64,000 bases of DNA from Marsupella aquatica (Eukaryota; Marchantiophyta). Every line of letters begins with the position of its first letter. Position 1 is the stretch's first letter. This document shows, one piece after another, positions 11,222 to 23,083 of the stretch. The stretch is from positions 2,046,001 through 2,110,000 of the forward strand of contig OZ316894.1 in the NCBI GenBank assembly GCA_973895155.1. Direction: 5' to 3'. Under the pieces are notes generated by a model, which saw nothing but the letters and a program-made list of their open reading frames with translations, searched no databases and was not told the origin of the DNA. Position numbers and translations under genes: made by a program.

Positions 11222-11925
11222 CAACGAGGAGTCTGTCTACTGTAGGTACGAGACTTCATTGCAATTTTCTCTTTTAAAAAGTGATATTAAACAGGACGAA
11301 AGGAGGGGACTCCATAAATAACGAGGCCCAGTTTGGACTTGTCCGACTAAAAGGGCCTCTGAGGTCCGACAACTGACTTATGTCGCCCCGGTCTATCCTG
11401 GCCGGGTGACAGGGTAGGGCCGGGAGGGTGGCGGGTTGGGCCAGGGGGGTAGGGTTGGGGGTTGGTCGGGCAGCCAGGCGGGCCGGGTCGGGGGGTCGGT
11501 CGGGACTAGACAGGTCGCGAAGGAGAGGCCGGGCCAGGAAGGGGCGGGAGGGTTTGGGAGAGTCTGGGACCGGGCCGGGGATGGTTTGGGAAATTTTGGT
11601 CTCAGTCGGGGAATATAGAAGAATATCCGACAAATGACCCATTTTTGAGTCAACAAGTTATCATTTGTCGTGTCCAACAGTGAAAACTGGGGAACGAGGA
11701 GTCTGTCTACAGGAGGTAGAAGACTTCATGGCAATTTTTCTCTTCAAAAGTGATATTAAATACAAAGAAAGGAGCATTGGCAATTATTTCTTTTAAAAAT
11801 TGATATTAAAGAGGATGATAGGAGGGGACTCCATAGACAACGAGAGTCTATCTACAGTAGGTATGAGACTTCATGGCAATTTTTTCTCTTAAAAAGTGAT
11901 ATTAAATAGGAAGAAAGGAGCAATG
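11222..11925 (+). repeat. dispersed/tandem repeat units with AAAAGTGATATTAAA core
   Basis: Units of roughly 90-110 bp recur here: each has GAGTCTRTCTAC, a GAGACTTCATKGCAATTTT stretch, CTCTTNAAAAGTGATATTAAA and GGAGGGGACTCCATA. Copies or part-copies lie near 11227, 11330 (end part), 11698, 11780 (middle part) and 11822-11915. They are split by the G-rich segment at about 11397-11600. The element of origin is unknown. Confidence 0.75.
11397..11600 (+). other. strand-asymmetric G-rich segment, G-quadruplex-prone
   Basis: About 200 bp on the plus strand consist largely of G-runs of 3 to 6 separated by short spacers (GGGTAGGGTTGGGGGTTGG, GGGTCGGGGGG, GGGCGGGAGGGTTTGGG and similar). C and T are rare on this strand. 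Such spacing meets the usual pattern for intramolecular G-quadruplexes. The open frames across it (Pro-rich on the minus strand, Gly/Arg-rich on the plus strand) follow from the composition and are not taken as genes. Confidence 0.8.
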
Positions 11926-12724
11926 CTGGGTAAGTTTGGCAGCATCCAGGTACAGCCCACATTTTGCATTGACTGAAGGCCAACAATAGTGCCATGATGG
12001 ACAAAGCACAACCTTATTAGTACCCCTTCCAGATTCCCCAGAGAGATATACTCAATGGACCTCCAAATACAACTTGTTTTCTTAACTACCCAAATGATGC
12101 ACATTATGTCCCAATGGACCTCTGGGCCCACCAAAGGTACCATTTTGTGTCAGATGTTCAAACAGGTACAATGTGGGATGTTCTATTGTTGTTGAGAGTC
12201 TGACCATGTTGCCAAATGAGTCCAACCTGACATCCAACTACAACCGCAATGTCAAGTGAATAGTTCACTCCACGACCGCAACAAGATACGGAACGTTGTA
12301 GTTAGAACTTGTACACATTGACAACAATGTATACACATAGTTAGAGGACTAGAATTTAAGGAGGACTGTAGCACAGGCATGTAAAATCATAATAAATGTG
12401 TGCATCTTGAACAAAATATAATATATTATGCAGAATGTATTTAGTCTAAGACCCGCCAAATTGTAAAGATAATCTTGGATCGGCCCAATGATAATTTTTG
12501 GCCAATCCTTCATTGCAGTTTGCACATCGTAATGGGTAGCCATAGGAGAGGAACACGAGCAGGAACACAAGTAGGAACAGCAAGAACAAGCAGCACAAAC
12601 AAAATGCCAAGAAATGAACCTAAACACAATGAGAACAAAACAGGCTTCTAATAGGTTTCGTGAAAGGAGGGCATGCTTCAATTTTAAAAATAGCTGAATT
12701 TTTAATATATTATTCACATTGTTG
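11926..12724. other. no gene supported
   Basis: AT-rich sequence with a 122-codon minus-strand frame at 12349-12717 lacking recognisable features. Nothing else seen. Confidence 0.4.
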
Positions 12725-13075
12725 TTGGGGACTTTGCGGCGCTTGCATGCTTCAATGCTGCCATAAACTCTTTCTTTTATAGTTTGGATACAATAGCCAT
12801 AATGTATCCAACCAAGCTGAGAGGCGGCACAACAACGCTTGGGTACTCCAATAGAGTCATAAGATGACTCATTTGTAGTTTGAATACATTAAACAGGCAC
12901 AATGTATTTGACCAAGTTGGGAGCCGCCAGGCCTTGCTGCTACGCTTGGGTGCTCGGATGCAACCATAAGATCCCTCATTATTAGTTTGAATACATTAGT
13001 CACAGTGTATTCAAGCAAGGAGGGCCGGAGACCATTGCACTTTCACACTTCGGTGCTAGCTCCATTGTGGCCAGG
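12725..13075 (+). repeat. tandem repeat, about 100 bp unit, three to four copies
   Basis: Successive diverged units contain TAGTTTGRATACA followed by a short spacer and AATGTATYCAACCAAG (or GTGTATTCAAGCAAGG), then a GC-richer part with CGCTTGGGTRCTC. They begin near 12779, 12878 and 12978, with an extra end part from 12735. Within each unit TTTGAATACA and TGTATTCAA form a short inverted repeat. Confidence 0.75.
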
Positions 13076-13396
13076 GGCTACGGCCTTTGTTATTCACTGA
13101 CTGCATATTTGCCTTTTGATGTTCCTATACTTGATTAACCAGAGTGTTATCAGGATGCATAGTCAGCCTGGACTGTGTGGTAAACAATTTCATAAGAACA
13201 TTGCTCCATGGAGTCAAAGGTACACTAGGAAAGAATCTAAAATTTTGGGTACAATGGAATAGAATCTACTTTTTTTGGTCCATTAAGAGAAAAAGTTTGA
13301 TTTAGAGGTTACACTAAATATATCTCCTGACTTGCAAATTATATTTATGCACTTTATTTTGGGGTTTTAAAAAAACCAGTTAAAATTCATTAAAAC

Positions 13397-13486
13397 GCCA
13401 GGATATAACAGGGGTGGCCCACAAAGGGGGTCATCACCCAGGTCAACCGAAGGTCGAATGCCAAAAAGACCCGACCGGAACCAGGA
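13397..13486. repeat. dispersed repeat, second copy
   Basis: Matches the segment in UGT intron 1 (4158-4251), sharing the AGGGGTGGCCCACA core, a GGGGGTC run, a CCGAAGGTCGA-like part and an end with CCGGAACCAGGAG. It lies directly 5' of the truncated retroelement, so it may belong to the sequence into which that element inserted. Confidence 0.6.
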
Positions 13487-13557
13487 GTTTATCTGTTTGT
13501 ACACTTTATGATATGCTATGAGAATGATCGAATCAATGTTCTATGTAATAATTATGG

Positions 13558-14740
13558 TAGTGCCTTTCCTTGGATCCCGTTCGTCTTCAGGCAGACCTCG
13601 CTGGGCGTATGCACACTTTCACCCTTTCCAGCATCCTCTCCGAGGCACCTGACACGGACCGAGCTCGAATTCTTTCTTCCGGAGGGAAGGGCGCAGGTGG
13701 ATGGCTTCAGGCCAATCCAGTCATTCCTCATTTGCGGATGTCTTCAACGGAGTTCTCCACAGCCATGCGTCTTCGTCTGGGGCTGCCCCACCCACTTCTT
13801 GCAGGTTTACCTCCTTCTTGCACTTGTGGGAAGCCTTGTGATGCCACAGGTGTCCATCTTCTTCGGTGCAGTTTGGGAGGTGAAACCATTATTGTTCACG
13901 ACGCTGTGCGAGATGCGACTGCTCAGGTTCTCTCTGGCTCTTTGGTATGCGTGAGGCGGGAGGTGGTACTCGAGTTACCTGGTCCTCCATCACAGCGGTT
14001 ACGGGTGGATCTTACCATGGTCCGTGAGGGTCAACGTACTTTGGCAGATGTTGTGGTGGCAAACCCATTGCGCCAAGACATCATTGGGACAGCGGCAACT
14101 ACGGCAGGGGCAGCAGCGTCACGTGCGGCAACAACGAAGGAGGCCAAATATGCTGCACGAGCTTCATCCGACAGCTTCCTCCCCCTTGCTGTGGAGCTAT
14201 TTGGGCGTCTTCGTCCTCAGTTTGATGGGCTTCTTCGGCAAGCTGCCCGGGATGTTCATGGCCGAATGGGTCCCACCGGACCCCCGCTTTCTATTTTGAC
14301 CACGCACTTTCGCCAACGCATTTCAGTCACCTTACAGCGTGCTCAAGCTCGGGCCATCTATCGTCGATCTCTTACAGTGGGTGCTAGTGTGCCTCCGCAG
14401 CGGCTAGCTCCCCTTGAGGATGTTCCAATCCCACTTGCCGATCTAGTTTTGACTCTTGATGTGGACCATTAGCTTTTTGCCACAATCTGTAGGAATGATG
14501 AGGACCTCAGTCCGCTTGGGTTAGTTTTAGTCTCTCTCTTTCTTGGTTTTTAGGGGTTCCCTATTGTTCATTTCTTACTTTTAGTTCCTCTTTCTTGGTG
14601 TTTAGTGGTTCCCTTTTGCTCACTTCTTTTTTGATTGATTTTGTCCACTTGGGCCCTCTTTTGTTTGTTCATTTGTACTCTGTTTGGTCCCTTTGTATAT
14701 AAAAAGTGTGTATATTTAAACTTTAAAATTTTTCCTAAAC
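13558..14740 (+). mobile_element. 5'-truncated non-LTR retroelement, C-terminal ORF fragment and tail
   Basis: An open frame runs from about 13558 to the stop ending at 14472, about 300 codons, with no own ATG at its left edge; the reverse transcriptase core itself is missing. The order of motifs is that of the C-terminal part of R2-like/LINE-type proteins: GGWLQANP, then MRLRLGLP, then a zinc-knuckle with CTCG, a DATGVHLLRC segment and HDAVRD, then an endonuclease-like part with RVDLTM and LADVVVANPL, then a helical region ending LQRAQARAIYRRS. This is followed by a T-rich 3' tail to about 14740. The frame is intact over its whole length, so this copy is younger than the inverted one at 7430-8105. 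It cannot transpose by itself. Confidence 0.85.
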
Positions 14741-16615
14741 CCTAAATTTTAGATCCATGCATGCTCGGTTGACATAACAGAACCAATAGCTGCCTTTAAT
14801 AATGGTGATCAGATCACTTTCCAAGTGCAATACGATAGTGCCTTTCAAATTCGGTTTAGATCCAGGAACGCTCCGACAGGTGGCAGAACATTATCAAGTG
14901 ACTTTGCTTAAGTGCACAGTCTAAAAATGCAACCCTGGGTTGCACCAGGGCCGAGTTGTCCTTCCTTGTTTTTTCGTGATCATATTGCATTTTTTATAGT
15001 GCAATGAGGTCATAACCTTTCCAGCTCCTTTCTCTCTTTTAATTTTTTTTCTTTTAAATTGCTTTAAAGTCTTCTGCCTGCAAAGACTCTATGCCATCCT
15101 CTCCCGAGCAAACTACACATCACACCACCCAATAATAAAAAACGTCAAACACGGATAGGGGATCCCAAAGCAACTCCCTATCCAACAAAAGCGAAAAAAA
15201 TAGGGACAATCCCAAGAAGACCAAAGAGCCATGATGCCCAAAAGTCACCCACTAACACAAAGAAACTAAAGTCCTACTGAGCAGTAAACTGGAAAGCCCT
15301 GCTCTCTTGACTCTTCACATTTCCCTCCACATTTTCTTTTGTGGGGGACTCAACATGGGGGTCTATCACACTTTTTTGCTCTTTTATCTTTCTGGGGTTT
15401 TCTTGTTTTTTCCCTTGTTATTGGGTGTCTTGCCTAAGGGTTAGCGTCTCCCTGTTGGGTGCCTCTGATGTTTTGGCAAAGAGAGGAACAATTTGGTTTG
15501 TTGAGAGGGTTGTATTATAAATTGTACTTGAATGCCTAAATTTTAAAACTACAGAAGAACTTGGATGACACTAGGTTTGCACTCCCTCACCCATCAAGTG
15601 CTTTCAACTCTACCTCTTCTTGTATTGCGCCATGAATACCTTCAATATTGTATTATCCTATGAATGCCTTTAAGAACTTAGAGAATTGAGAACTTGGGTT
15701 TGTGTTATGCTTTGAATCCAAAGACAAGAACTTGGGCAATGGCACCATATCTATTTAGAACTTGATAGTGGGGCCTCACAACTCCACATAGAACCTGTGT
15801 GACTCACAGGTAAACAAATATATAATGTAGAACTTGAATGTGTGACTCACAAGATAAACTATTGTAATTTGATAGTGTGACTCACTGGATAAACTCGGGG
15901 ATAAACTATGTACATCCTGTGTGACTCAACAGGTAAACGTATGAGCACAGGTCCCACCAAGCCTTTTGCTGGTTTCTTAGTTGTAGAATTCCCTTAAAAA
16001 GGTGTTCAATAAGCTCCAATAAAAGTTACTTTTTTCTGTCAAAGTCAAAAGCAGACTTATCCAGCAGAGAATAGATATTCTGCTGTGGAGCATGTGATTC
16101 TTTAGCGCAGCCACAAGGGGCTGTACCCAGGCCACGGATCTGGGATCTAGACCAGGAGAGGGTTAACCAGAGCCCCAAAACAGGCCAGCCAGGGGCTGAA
16201 GAGAAACTAGGATTCACCACTTGGTCACACTCAAGCTTGAGCAATCCGTATTGCTAGCAGTGGGTACTAATGCCTCTCAGCAAAGGCTGGCCCCCTTAGA
16301 GTACGTACATTAATGTCCTACTTGCAGGACTAAACTAGATGTGGACCATTAGAGAATCACATTGTTGGGATGGTCGAATGTCCACCCATCATTTGCTTAG
16401 TTGGGGTAGGCATTTTGCCCTCCTTTTCTGTGTTTCCTGGTTGTCCTCTCTAGACCTCTTTTGCTTTCAATCTATTGTACTTTGTTTGGTCCCTGTAGAT
16501 AAACTGATACTCTTTACTTCAAGGAAAAAAAATAGTTCAGTCAATGATGCAGTTCGATATTCTACAATCGTATTTCTGTTCTGAGAATGACTTGTCATGC
16601 TATAGTTGGAGTTGA
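14741..16615. other. gene-free, CG-poor sequence
   Basis: Nothing with coding support. Around 15780-15960 phrases of the type TGTGACTCACAGGTAAAC and GGATAAACT recur four or five times, a degenerate short repeat. Near 15340-15470 a T- and G-rich stretch resembles transposon tails. CG dinucleotides are rare. Confidence 0.45.
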
Positions 16616-16621
16616 AGATTG

Positions 16622-16823
16622 TACTGTCTACCTTTACTCATTCATAGATTCTTTTGCAAGCCTTTTCTTGGTCTTATCTCTATTTCCCATCAAAGGAATG
16701 GGTAATCAGGCTAGTATAATATGTCTACCTTTTCTCATTCCTACATTCTTTTGCAAGCCTTTTTTTGGTCTTATCTCTATTTCCCATCAAAGCAATGGGT
16801 AATCAGGCAAGTATAATAAATCT
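16622..16823 (+). repeat. tandem duplication, about 100 bp
   Basis: Two nearly identical units: GTCTACCTTTACTCATTCAT to GGTAATCAGGCTAGTATAAT, then GTCTACCTTTTCTCATTCCT to GGTAATCAGGCAAGTATAAT. They share ATTCTTTTGCAAGCC and CTTATCTCTATTTCCCATC. A diverged fragment (TTTTTTGGTCTTATCTCTG, then CAAAGAATGGG) lies near 23580-23615. Confidence 0.85.
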
Positions 16824-19800
16824 ACACTATGCATCATCCCCAAACTCAATTTACAGAGAATAAAAAAAAATAGCTTGCAAAATGAGCAACCATAGTTATT
16901 TTATTTTTTGGACAAAAGGGTCAATAATGGAGCCGCAGAATACTCCAGAGGTGGGCAGCAAAAACCCTTGACTTTTATTGAAAGGCAAAAGGAAACAAAG
17001 AGTCAATCATGACGCTGAAAACCCGGCTGAAAGAGGCCACACTCTACTGAGGATGAAAATCTTTTGTGGCATTAGAAAGGAGGCCAATACATCAAATAGC
17101 CAAACTGAACCAGTCAAAGGACAAGCAAGCATAATTGAGCTCAAATGACTAGGGACAAAATATAATTAAATGTTCATGATCATTTGAACCACCAAATCTG
17201 AGCCTCCGTTATCACTACCCCTCAGAGTCACAACAATCCTCACTCTGATCCCTCATTTGTGGTGAAAATGTCATAGGAAATCAAAGTTGACTCCATATCT
17301 CAGTGTCCCTCATGCTGCCTTGTCTCCAAAGGTCTAATGAAGTGATCAACATTTTTTTTTAAATAATTTTTTTTGAACATTGGCCATCTCACTAACCTCG
17401 ATCCCTTGTTGCTGGAGAATGTGTGATGCAGGGCAGAACTTTTGATTGCTTGAGACAACTTGACCAATGGAATCCCAATGGGACATACTTGGAGATTGAA
17501 TTGTTGGGGCTAGTCTCAGAGACTGTATTGCTAGAGGAAATTTACTTGTGAGAAGGAATCACTTTGGGGATTTTTCTCATAAGGTTTCTCTGCAAGGCAC
17601 CTCGGCCATTTTCCAAAATCAAAATTTATGGTGAAGGACAAGACACAATTTACAAATTGGAACAACCAAATGAGGGAGGGAGACAAAATAGGCTTTGATT
17701 GCCACGTGTACACACATTGTTCCCTAGTTAAACATAATTCAACAAGTGCTCAATAGTTTTGCATGTTGTGATTGAATGCTAGTATTTGATGTTCATATGG
17801 TTTGTTATAGTAGTTTTATTCACAAGTAAGCTTTCAAATGAATTTTTGGTCATCCCTCATGGTCTTTGATGTTGTCATCCCAATATTCACCTAGCTTCTT
17901 GGTTGGTGTTGTGCCTGTCTTTGATGTGGTCTCCATTGCTTCACTTTGTATAAATTGAAAACAATTTTGTTTGCTCAACAGCCAGAAAAGGTATCAATCT
18001 CTTCAATGCAATATATGTGGCTATAATCTTCTTCAGCAATAGTTCAAAATAGTATAAACTCTCAAATGAACTCTTCGAGGTATTGCATGTGCATTTTCAG
18101 TTTGACAACTTTATGTGAGAGAAAATAATAAATAATCCATTCAAATTTTGGTTCTACCTTTCATTGTCTGTCAATTGTCAGCATCCATGGAACCTCTAAG
18201 AACAGGTTTTTCTGTCTTTGCAAGTAAAGCTTGCAATATCCCATGGGAATGGGGGCCAAAACGTGCAATGGCCAACAAACAAGTGAGCCCAGCAAATAGC
18301 CCACAAAAGCCGAGCCCAAGGGTGTCAAGAAATCCACAATTATGAGAGTTAGATGTATTCAACTCAGTTTTTACTTCTGCCTTTCTTCCTTCTCTGGGTC
18401 CATTACAAGATTGGTGCAAGGCTCTAGCTGAAAACAAAACAATAGTAAATTATAGTCTACTTCTATGCATAATCATCACTAGTGCCGACATCAATGATGC
18501 ATATTCTAACACATTAGTTTGAGGGCCATGCCATAGGGGAAGCAAGAGAGGAAGTAAGTTTCTATGGCAAAACAGTTTGGAGGCTAAAAATCTGACACAA
18601 GCAGCCTGTGAAGGATTTTCATTCACCTTGAACAACAGCTTATATACAGACCATCGACTGAACTATTTTGTACCTTTGAATTGAATAATTGCTTTAATGC
18701 ATTATTATGATAGCTACAAACCTCAATGGATCTATGTTCCAAAATAGCCACACAGTTACTACAAGCTTAAATCGAGTACTCAAGCTGCATGCCAACAACC
18801 TCTGATCTACTACGAACAGTGGATAGGTATTGCGGCTAATAAGGCGGGTTATGTTTTGAACTGACGCAGCGTTTCATGCCAAGAGGTATTGTAGAAAACT
18901 CTTATGAGCTGTCAAACTATTATGTTGAACGTAATGGAAAACTTGCTCTGTCAGTTGTACATTGAGAGAGCCCAAACACTTCAAATGCTTACCCTTTGAA
19001 CCAAGTATGTTGAAGTGCATTTGGCCCTTAGTTTTCCTTCTACCTCAAAGGTAAATTTTAGAATTCTAAACTTGTGAGTCATTCTAATTAACTGTTTGAC
19101 TATAAACAATTACCTACTTTCATCAACAAAATGCCATTGAATCTTAGTGCAAACGAGCGTGCAACAACTATCCCAAGAATGCTCTGCATGCATGTTATTC
19201 ACCGCAGGGAGTTATTACAAGAAGAGTCTCAAGAAGGGCTTTGATCTTATACAATGCTTAGTGATCAAACTTTTCCTTGAAAATTATTTGTGATCAAACA
19301 TGGGAGGACCAAATAATTCAGTTTTTGGCAGGTGCAAAAGATATTTTGGTGCAGGCTGGGATTAATACATGCCCTGGCTTGTGAGGGCAACTGAATTTAA
19401 TCTGAGGATTTGTAAGAGAAAAGATATACAGGGACAGCACAAAAGGAGGACATATTCATGTTACTATGAATTTTGGTGATCATCATCAGATTTGGTGAGC
19501 TCCATTTTCCACACTCCCTAGAGTACGTACTGGCTACTATGCCAACACCAAATTTGAACTTTTATCCTCCTCTTTCTGATTTCCTTTCCACCAGTCCTTT
19601 CTTTCCTTTCAGGAGAAGTCAATGCCCCCTTGGTTGGGCCAATTAATTAGCACAAAATGGCATGACTGGTACTGATTGAGCTCCCAAAGTTCAATCCAGC
19701 AAAAGTGAGGAATTTTTTATACTTGACTAAGTTTGCAAACCATACAATTTCACATAAGCATAGTAAAGGGAGGTCAAAACAGGTAGCATATTGTAGATCT

Positions 19801-20880
19801 ATACACCTTGAATCAGTCTCAGAACATTCAAGGAAGCTACACCTACAGGTGCTAACTTACATGAGAAGGGGGATCACCAAATTCTCTTCAAGGTTTGTAG
19901 AGATTCAATTGCCTTATCTATTGGAATGACAATCAATGGAGCAATGGAAATTAAAGTAGGCATACCATGTAGTCTACTAAATAGGGTCAAGTGGGAGGGA
20001 AGGTTTGTAGCAGAAGCTGGTCCAGGATTCAAAGTATCCAACATACTGCAGTCCTTCATCAAATCTAGACCAAGCAAGGACAAGGGGATCAAGGGGATCA
20101 AGGGCATCCAAAGTTCTATCCAACAAAGAGGGGTAATAGTATGCCTTGGCCATTCAGAAAAGAAAGTTGCAACAAATGACTTTTAGGGACAAGAGAGCTT
20201 TTGGACACCTTTGAGATTACAGCTTTTTTATCTTGACCTTCAGGGTATGGAAATATTGCAAGACCAAAGGCTGAAATTGAGGGAAGTTGTGAAAGAGATT
20301 AAATAATTAATAGAATACTGGACCTATGTCTGATTCCCTTCCAAGGAAACAAGGGAGACAATTAGATCGGCTGAGTGATTCAACAAACAAATCAGGTTTT
20401 GCAAATGGTGAAGAGTGTTCTTATTCAATATTTGGAGCTAACGCTAACAGAGAGTTACTCTGTGATAGTTCTAGGCTTATCAGCATGACATATTGGAGAC
20501 CCGACACCTTCTATCCACACATATTTTTGACAGGTCACCTTAAAGCATCATTGATCAAGAGAGACCCCTAATAAAAGTCCCATAAACTAGATACTAAGAT
20601 TTTAAAGGAATCAAGCTCAATCTGCTCAGTTTCAAAAACATTATTTCCCATGATTAATTGGTCAGTTTAGGCAACTTTGGCTAATCCCTCCCCTTGGCCA
20701 TTTCAGGTCAAGTGTAGATAGGCCTTGTGAAGATTCTGTCTAACATAGGGCAATCTCCCACCCTGATCCACATCCAAACATGAGATGTGTAACTTAGGCA
20801 CTTGTTATACAATCTTGTGTTCTCTCAAACCCAAGACCCCAAACATTAATTAGTAAGGAATAACTTGTCGCCATTTGTTC
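16824..20880. other. gene-free, CG-poor sequence
   Basis: Only short frames. A trinucleotide-scale slip GGGGATCAAGGGGATCAAGGG occurs at about 20083-20105. No coding region or complete mobile element could be supported on either strand. Confidence 0.45.
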
Positions 20881-20883
20881 GCC

Positions 20884-20975
20884 CTACAGGGTGAACCATA
20901 GCTGCCTTGAGTGGAACTCCATTCCACAAATAGAGAGCTGGAGAACCACTAGACCAACCATTCTACATAATAAAA
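20884..20975 (-). repeat. weak tRNA-like stretch, possible SINE head
   Basis: On the minus strand the sequence GGTTGGTCTAGTGGTTCTCC resembles a tRNA A-box region. About 35 bp later GAGTTCCACTC and then GGTTCACCCTG resemble decayed B-boxes. No clover-leaf could be drawn, so it is not a tRNA gene. It may be an old tRNA-derived SINE or a chance match. Confidence 0.2.
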
Positions 20976-21451
20976 GTAACCCTAGAGAATGCACGGTGGA
21001 AATGTTATCTAGGAGGGTGATGTTGAACTGAACATGCAAGGAAATCAACCTATGGTGAATGCGCAAGCCATCAGAAAAGTAGAATGAACCTCAGACTCAA
21101 ATTAAACAGATGATTTGAGTAAGACATCAAAGAACAACAGCATGTGGGAAATTATAGGTATGCAACTTCTTTAGAGTACAAAAGGGAAGCACAAGCTTTG
21201 AAGAGCATACAAGATCAAGAAGAGAGTAGGCTTGTATAGGTCACTTAGAGAAGTCCGAAGGACAGGATTGAGGTGGGTCATACACTTCAAGCATTCTACA
21301 AGCACCACAAGGATGCTCAAAAGTCAAAGGCTAGTAATAGGGAGGAAGGATCTGAGGTGCCGCCTATGGAACTAAAGACATATGACAAAGCCAACCAAAA
21401 AAAGATGAGAAAGTGGACCACAAAGAACCTTCAAATAGTCTAACTAAGGTT

Positions 21452-23083
21452 ATGGCTGGGAGGGTCCGATTCCCGATCATCCCAACATCGTTCCAAGATG
21501 CAACAGAAGGAATTCGTAGGATGTATGATTCTTGTAGGGGAGGATCTTGCTCTAGGTCAGGATCCCCAACCACAGTCCACCCACCTTTATGGGAGCCCAA
21601 TTATCCAGACCAACATTCTTGTTCACCTTTTCGTGGACTGTCTCTTCCAAGTCACCAATTTTCTCCTCCTTGCCCTCAAACAGCTCCCACAACCTGTACA
21701 TTTCAACCCCAAAATACATGTACTACTATATTCCATGCCCCTTCGGACTATGGACCACCCAATCCCCAACCCCATCCAATGCCATCAAGACCAAGTAGCA
21801 CTCAATCAGACAGATCCTATGACTCTTGCGAGTATTCTAATTGTTCACGCTCCCCAAGTTCAACACCTCGAGTGTTTGACAAGCCAATTTACCCTTATAA
21901 AAAACCTCGATCAATATCTCCACCTGGATGGTCATACTCTCCAAAGCGAAGAGCTAGGACGGGAAGACGGTGGGACAAGGACTGGCACATCTCTGAGAGA
22001 TACACGCATTATCGTGACCCTGAACTCCAGCAATGTGGATGTCACAAATCTAGGATTCACTCTGGAAGCCGTACCCCATCACCCAAACAGAGCCCTCGCA
22101 TGATTGGCATCAAGTACCATTTTAACAGAATTGCCAATACTGCTCAACGGTCAAGAACAAGAACCCCAACCCCGAAAAGAGTAAGACAAAACTTTGTTAG
22201 AGAGGGGATGAAGGATAGGGCAGACAACAACAACACGATTGACCAGATTGCAGGATTTGGTCATTGCCACCAATACCAACAGTGGTCTTGCTCACCCTCT
22301 CCTGTTGAGTCATGCTCTAGATTAGAGAGTCCCAGAACAAGTGGACATAGAACTCCCTCCCCTCCTCCATCTTATGGTGCACCAGACTCATCATGGGCAT
22401 GTACTCCCATCAAACTGCAATTGCAAACTCCTAGACAACATAGACCACAAACACCTAGGAAACAAAGGCCTCAAACTCCTAGAGAAGTTGGGGTTGATGA
22501 GGCTAGAGGGAATGGAGCCAATGGTGCTTATGTAAATAGCCATGGCCATTGCCACACATACAATGCTTGGTCTTGCACTCCATCAAATAGAAACACACCC
22601 AAGAACCAAAGCACTCGTGGGTCAAGAGATCCAACTCCTCCACCTGCTGATAGAATGACCAAAGGTGGTGGTGGGCATGGTAGTAGTTGTGGTTGTGGTG
22701 GAAGTACAACCAGTATCAAAGTATCTTACACATCACACAAAATAGATCAATCTACAAGCACTGATGATCATTCACATGATTTGAGTTTGGCTTTGAGACT
22801 AGGACAGGGACTAGGAGGAGGGGGCCAAGAAGGGCAGCAAGCAAACACTTTGGCTAACAACTCACCAGCTGCTGGTGCTCCTGGGCAGCTATTTCTTTCA
22901 CATTGCCACTGTCACCATTGTCCTCACTTGTGCCCAACGTGTGGCCACCAAGGTCACCATGGGCCCACACTCTTTTCCCTTGCTCCCCCGGCTCCTCCCT
23001 TGTCTACCAAGATTTCTTGTGGATGCCTTGAAGCCCAAGTCCACCACCTTCATTGCCATTGTTTTCCCCTCCATCACCATTGA
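21452..23083 (+). CDS. Cys/His-rich, Thr-Pro-rich protein, family not recognised, 543 aa
   Basis: A single frame stays open for 544 codons, far beyond chance in this composition. The first ATG in frame is at 21452; the frame is open but ATG-less back to a stop near 21383, so an upstream exon is possible. I do not recognise the protein. It has repeated Ser/Thr-Pro units (SRTPSPKQSP near residue 204, RTRTPTPKR near 236, and three QTPRxxRP octads at about 325-345), suggesting phosphorylation sites in a disordered chain. A short motif recurs: GHCHQYQQWSCSPS (about 270) and GHCHTYNAWSCTPS (about 364), with weaker forms SSWACTP, DSCEYSNCSRSP and YDSCRGGSCSRS. Near 483-502 lies a dense His/Cys cluster (HCHCHHCPHLCPTCGHQ) that could bind metal, and the end is His/Cys-rich too. 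No signal peptide or membrane segment is evident. Just downstream another frame continues with similar Pro/Thr-rich text (to about 23265), hinting at a further exon or a frameshift. Confidence 0.6.
   Translation: MAGRVRFPIIPTSFQDATEGIRRMYDSCRGGSCSRSGSPTTVHPPLWEPNYPDQHSCSPFRGLSLPSHQFSPPCPQTAPTTCTFQPQNTCTTIFHAPSDYGPPNPQPHPMPSRPSSTQSDRSYDSCEYSNCSRSPSSTPRVFDKPIYPYKKPRSISPPGWSYSPKRRARTGRRWDKDWHISERYTHYRDPELQQCGCHKSRIHSGSRTPSPKQSPRMIGIKYHFNRIANTAQRSRTRTPTPKRVRQNFVREGMKDRADNNNTIDQIAGFGHCHQYQQWSCSPSPVESCSRLESPRTSGHRTPSPPPSYGAPDSSWACTPIKLQLQTPRQHRPQTPRKQRPQTPREVGVDEARGNGANGAYVNSHGHCHTYNAWSCTPSNRNTPKNQSTRGSRDPTPPPADRMTKGGGGHGSSCGCGGSTTSIKVSYTSHKIDQSTSTDDHSHDLSLALRLGQGLGGGGQEGQQANTLANNSPAAGAPGQLFLSHCHCHHCPHLCPTCGHQGHHGPTLFSLAPPAPPLSTKISCGCLEAQVHHLHCHCFPLHHH

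Noticed and set aside
11274-11677. Pro-rich minus-strand and Gly/Arg-rich plus-strand ORFs
   Set aside because: They arise from the G-run segment, where stop codons are rare by composition.
21498-22103. 201-codon ORF in a second plus-strand frame
   Set aside because: Shadow of the 544-codon frame; its composition follows from the codon repetition of the longer frame.
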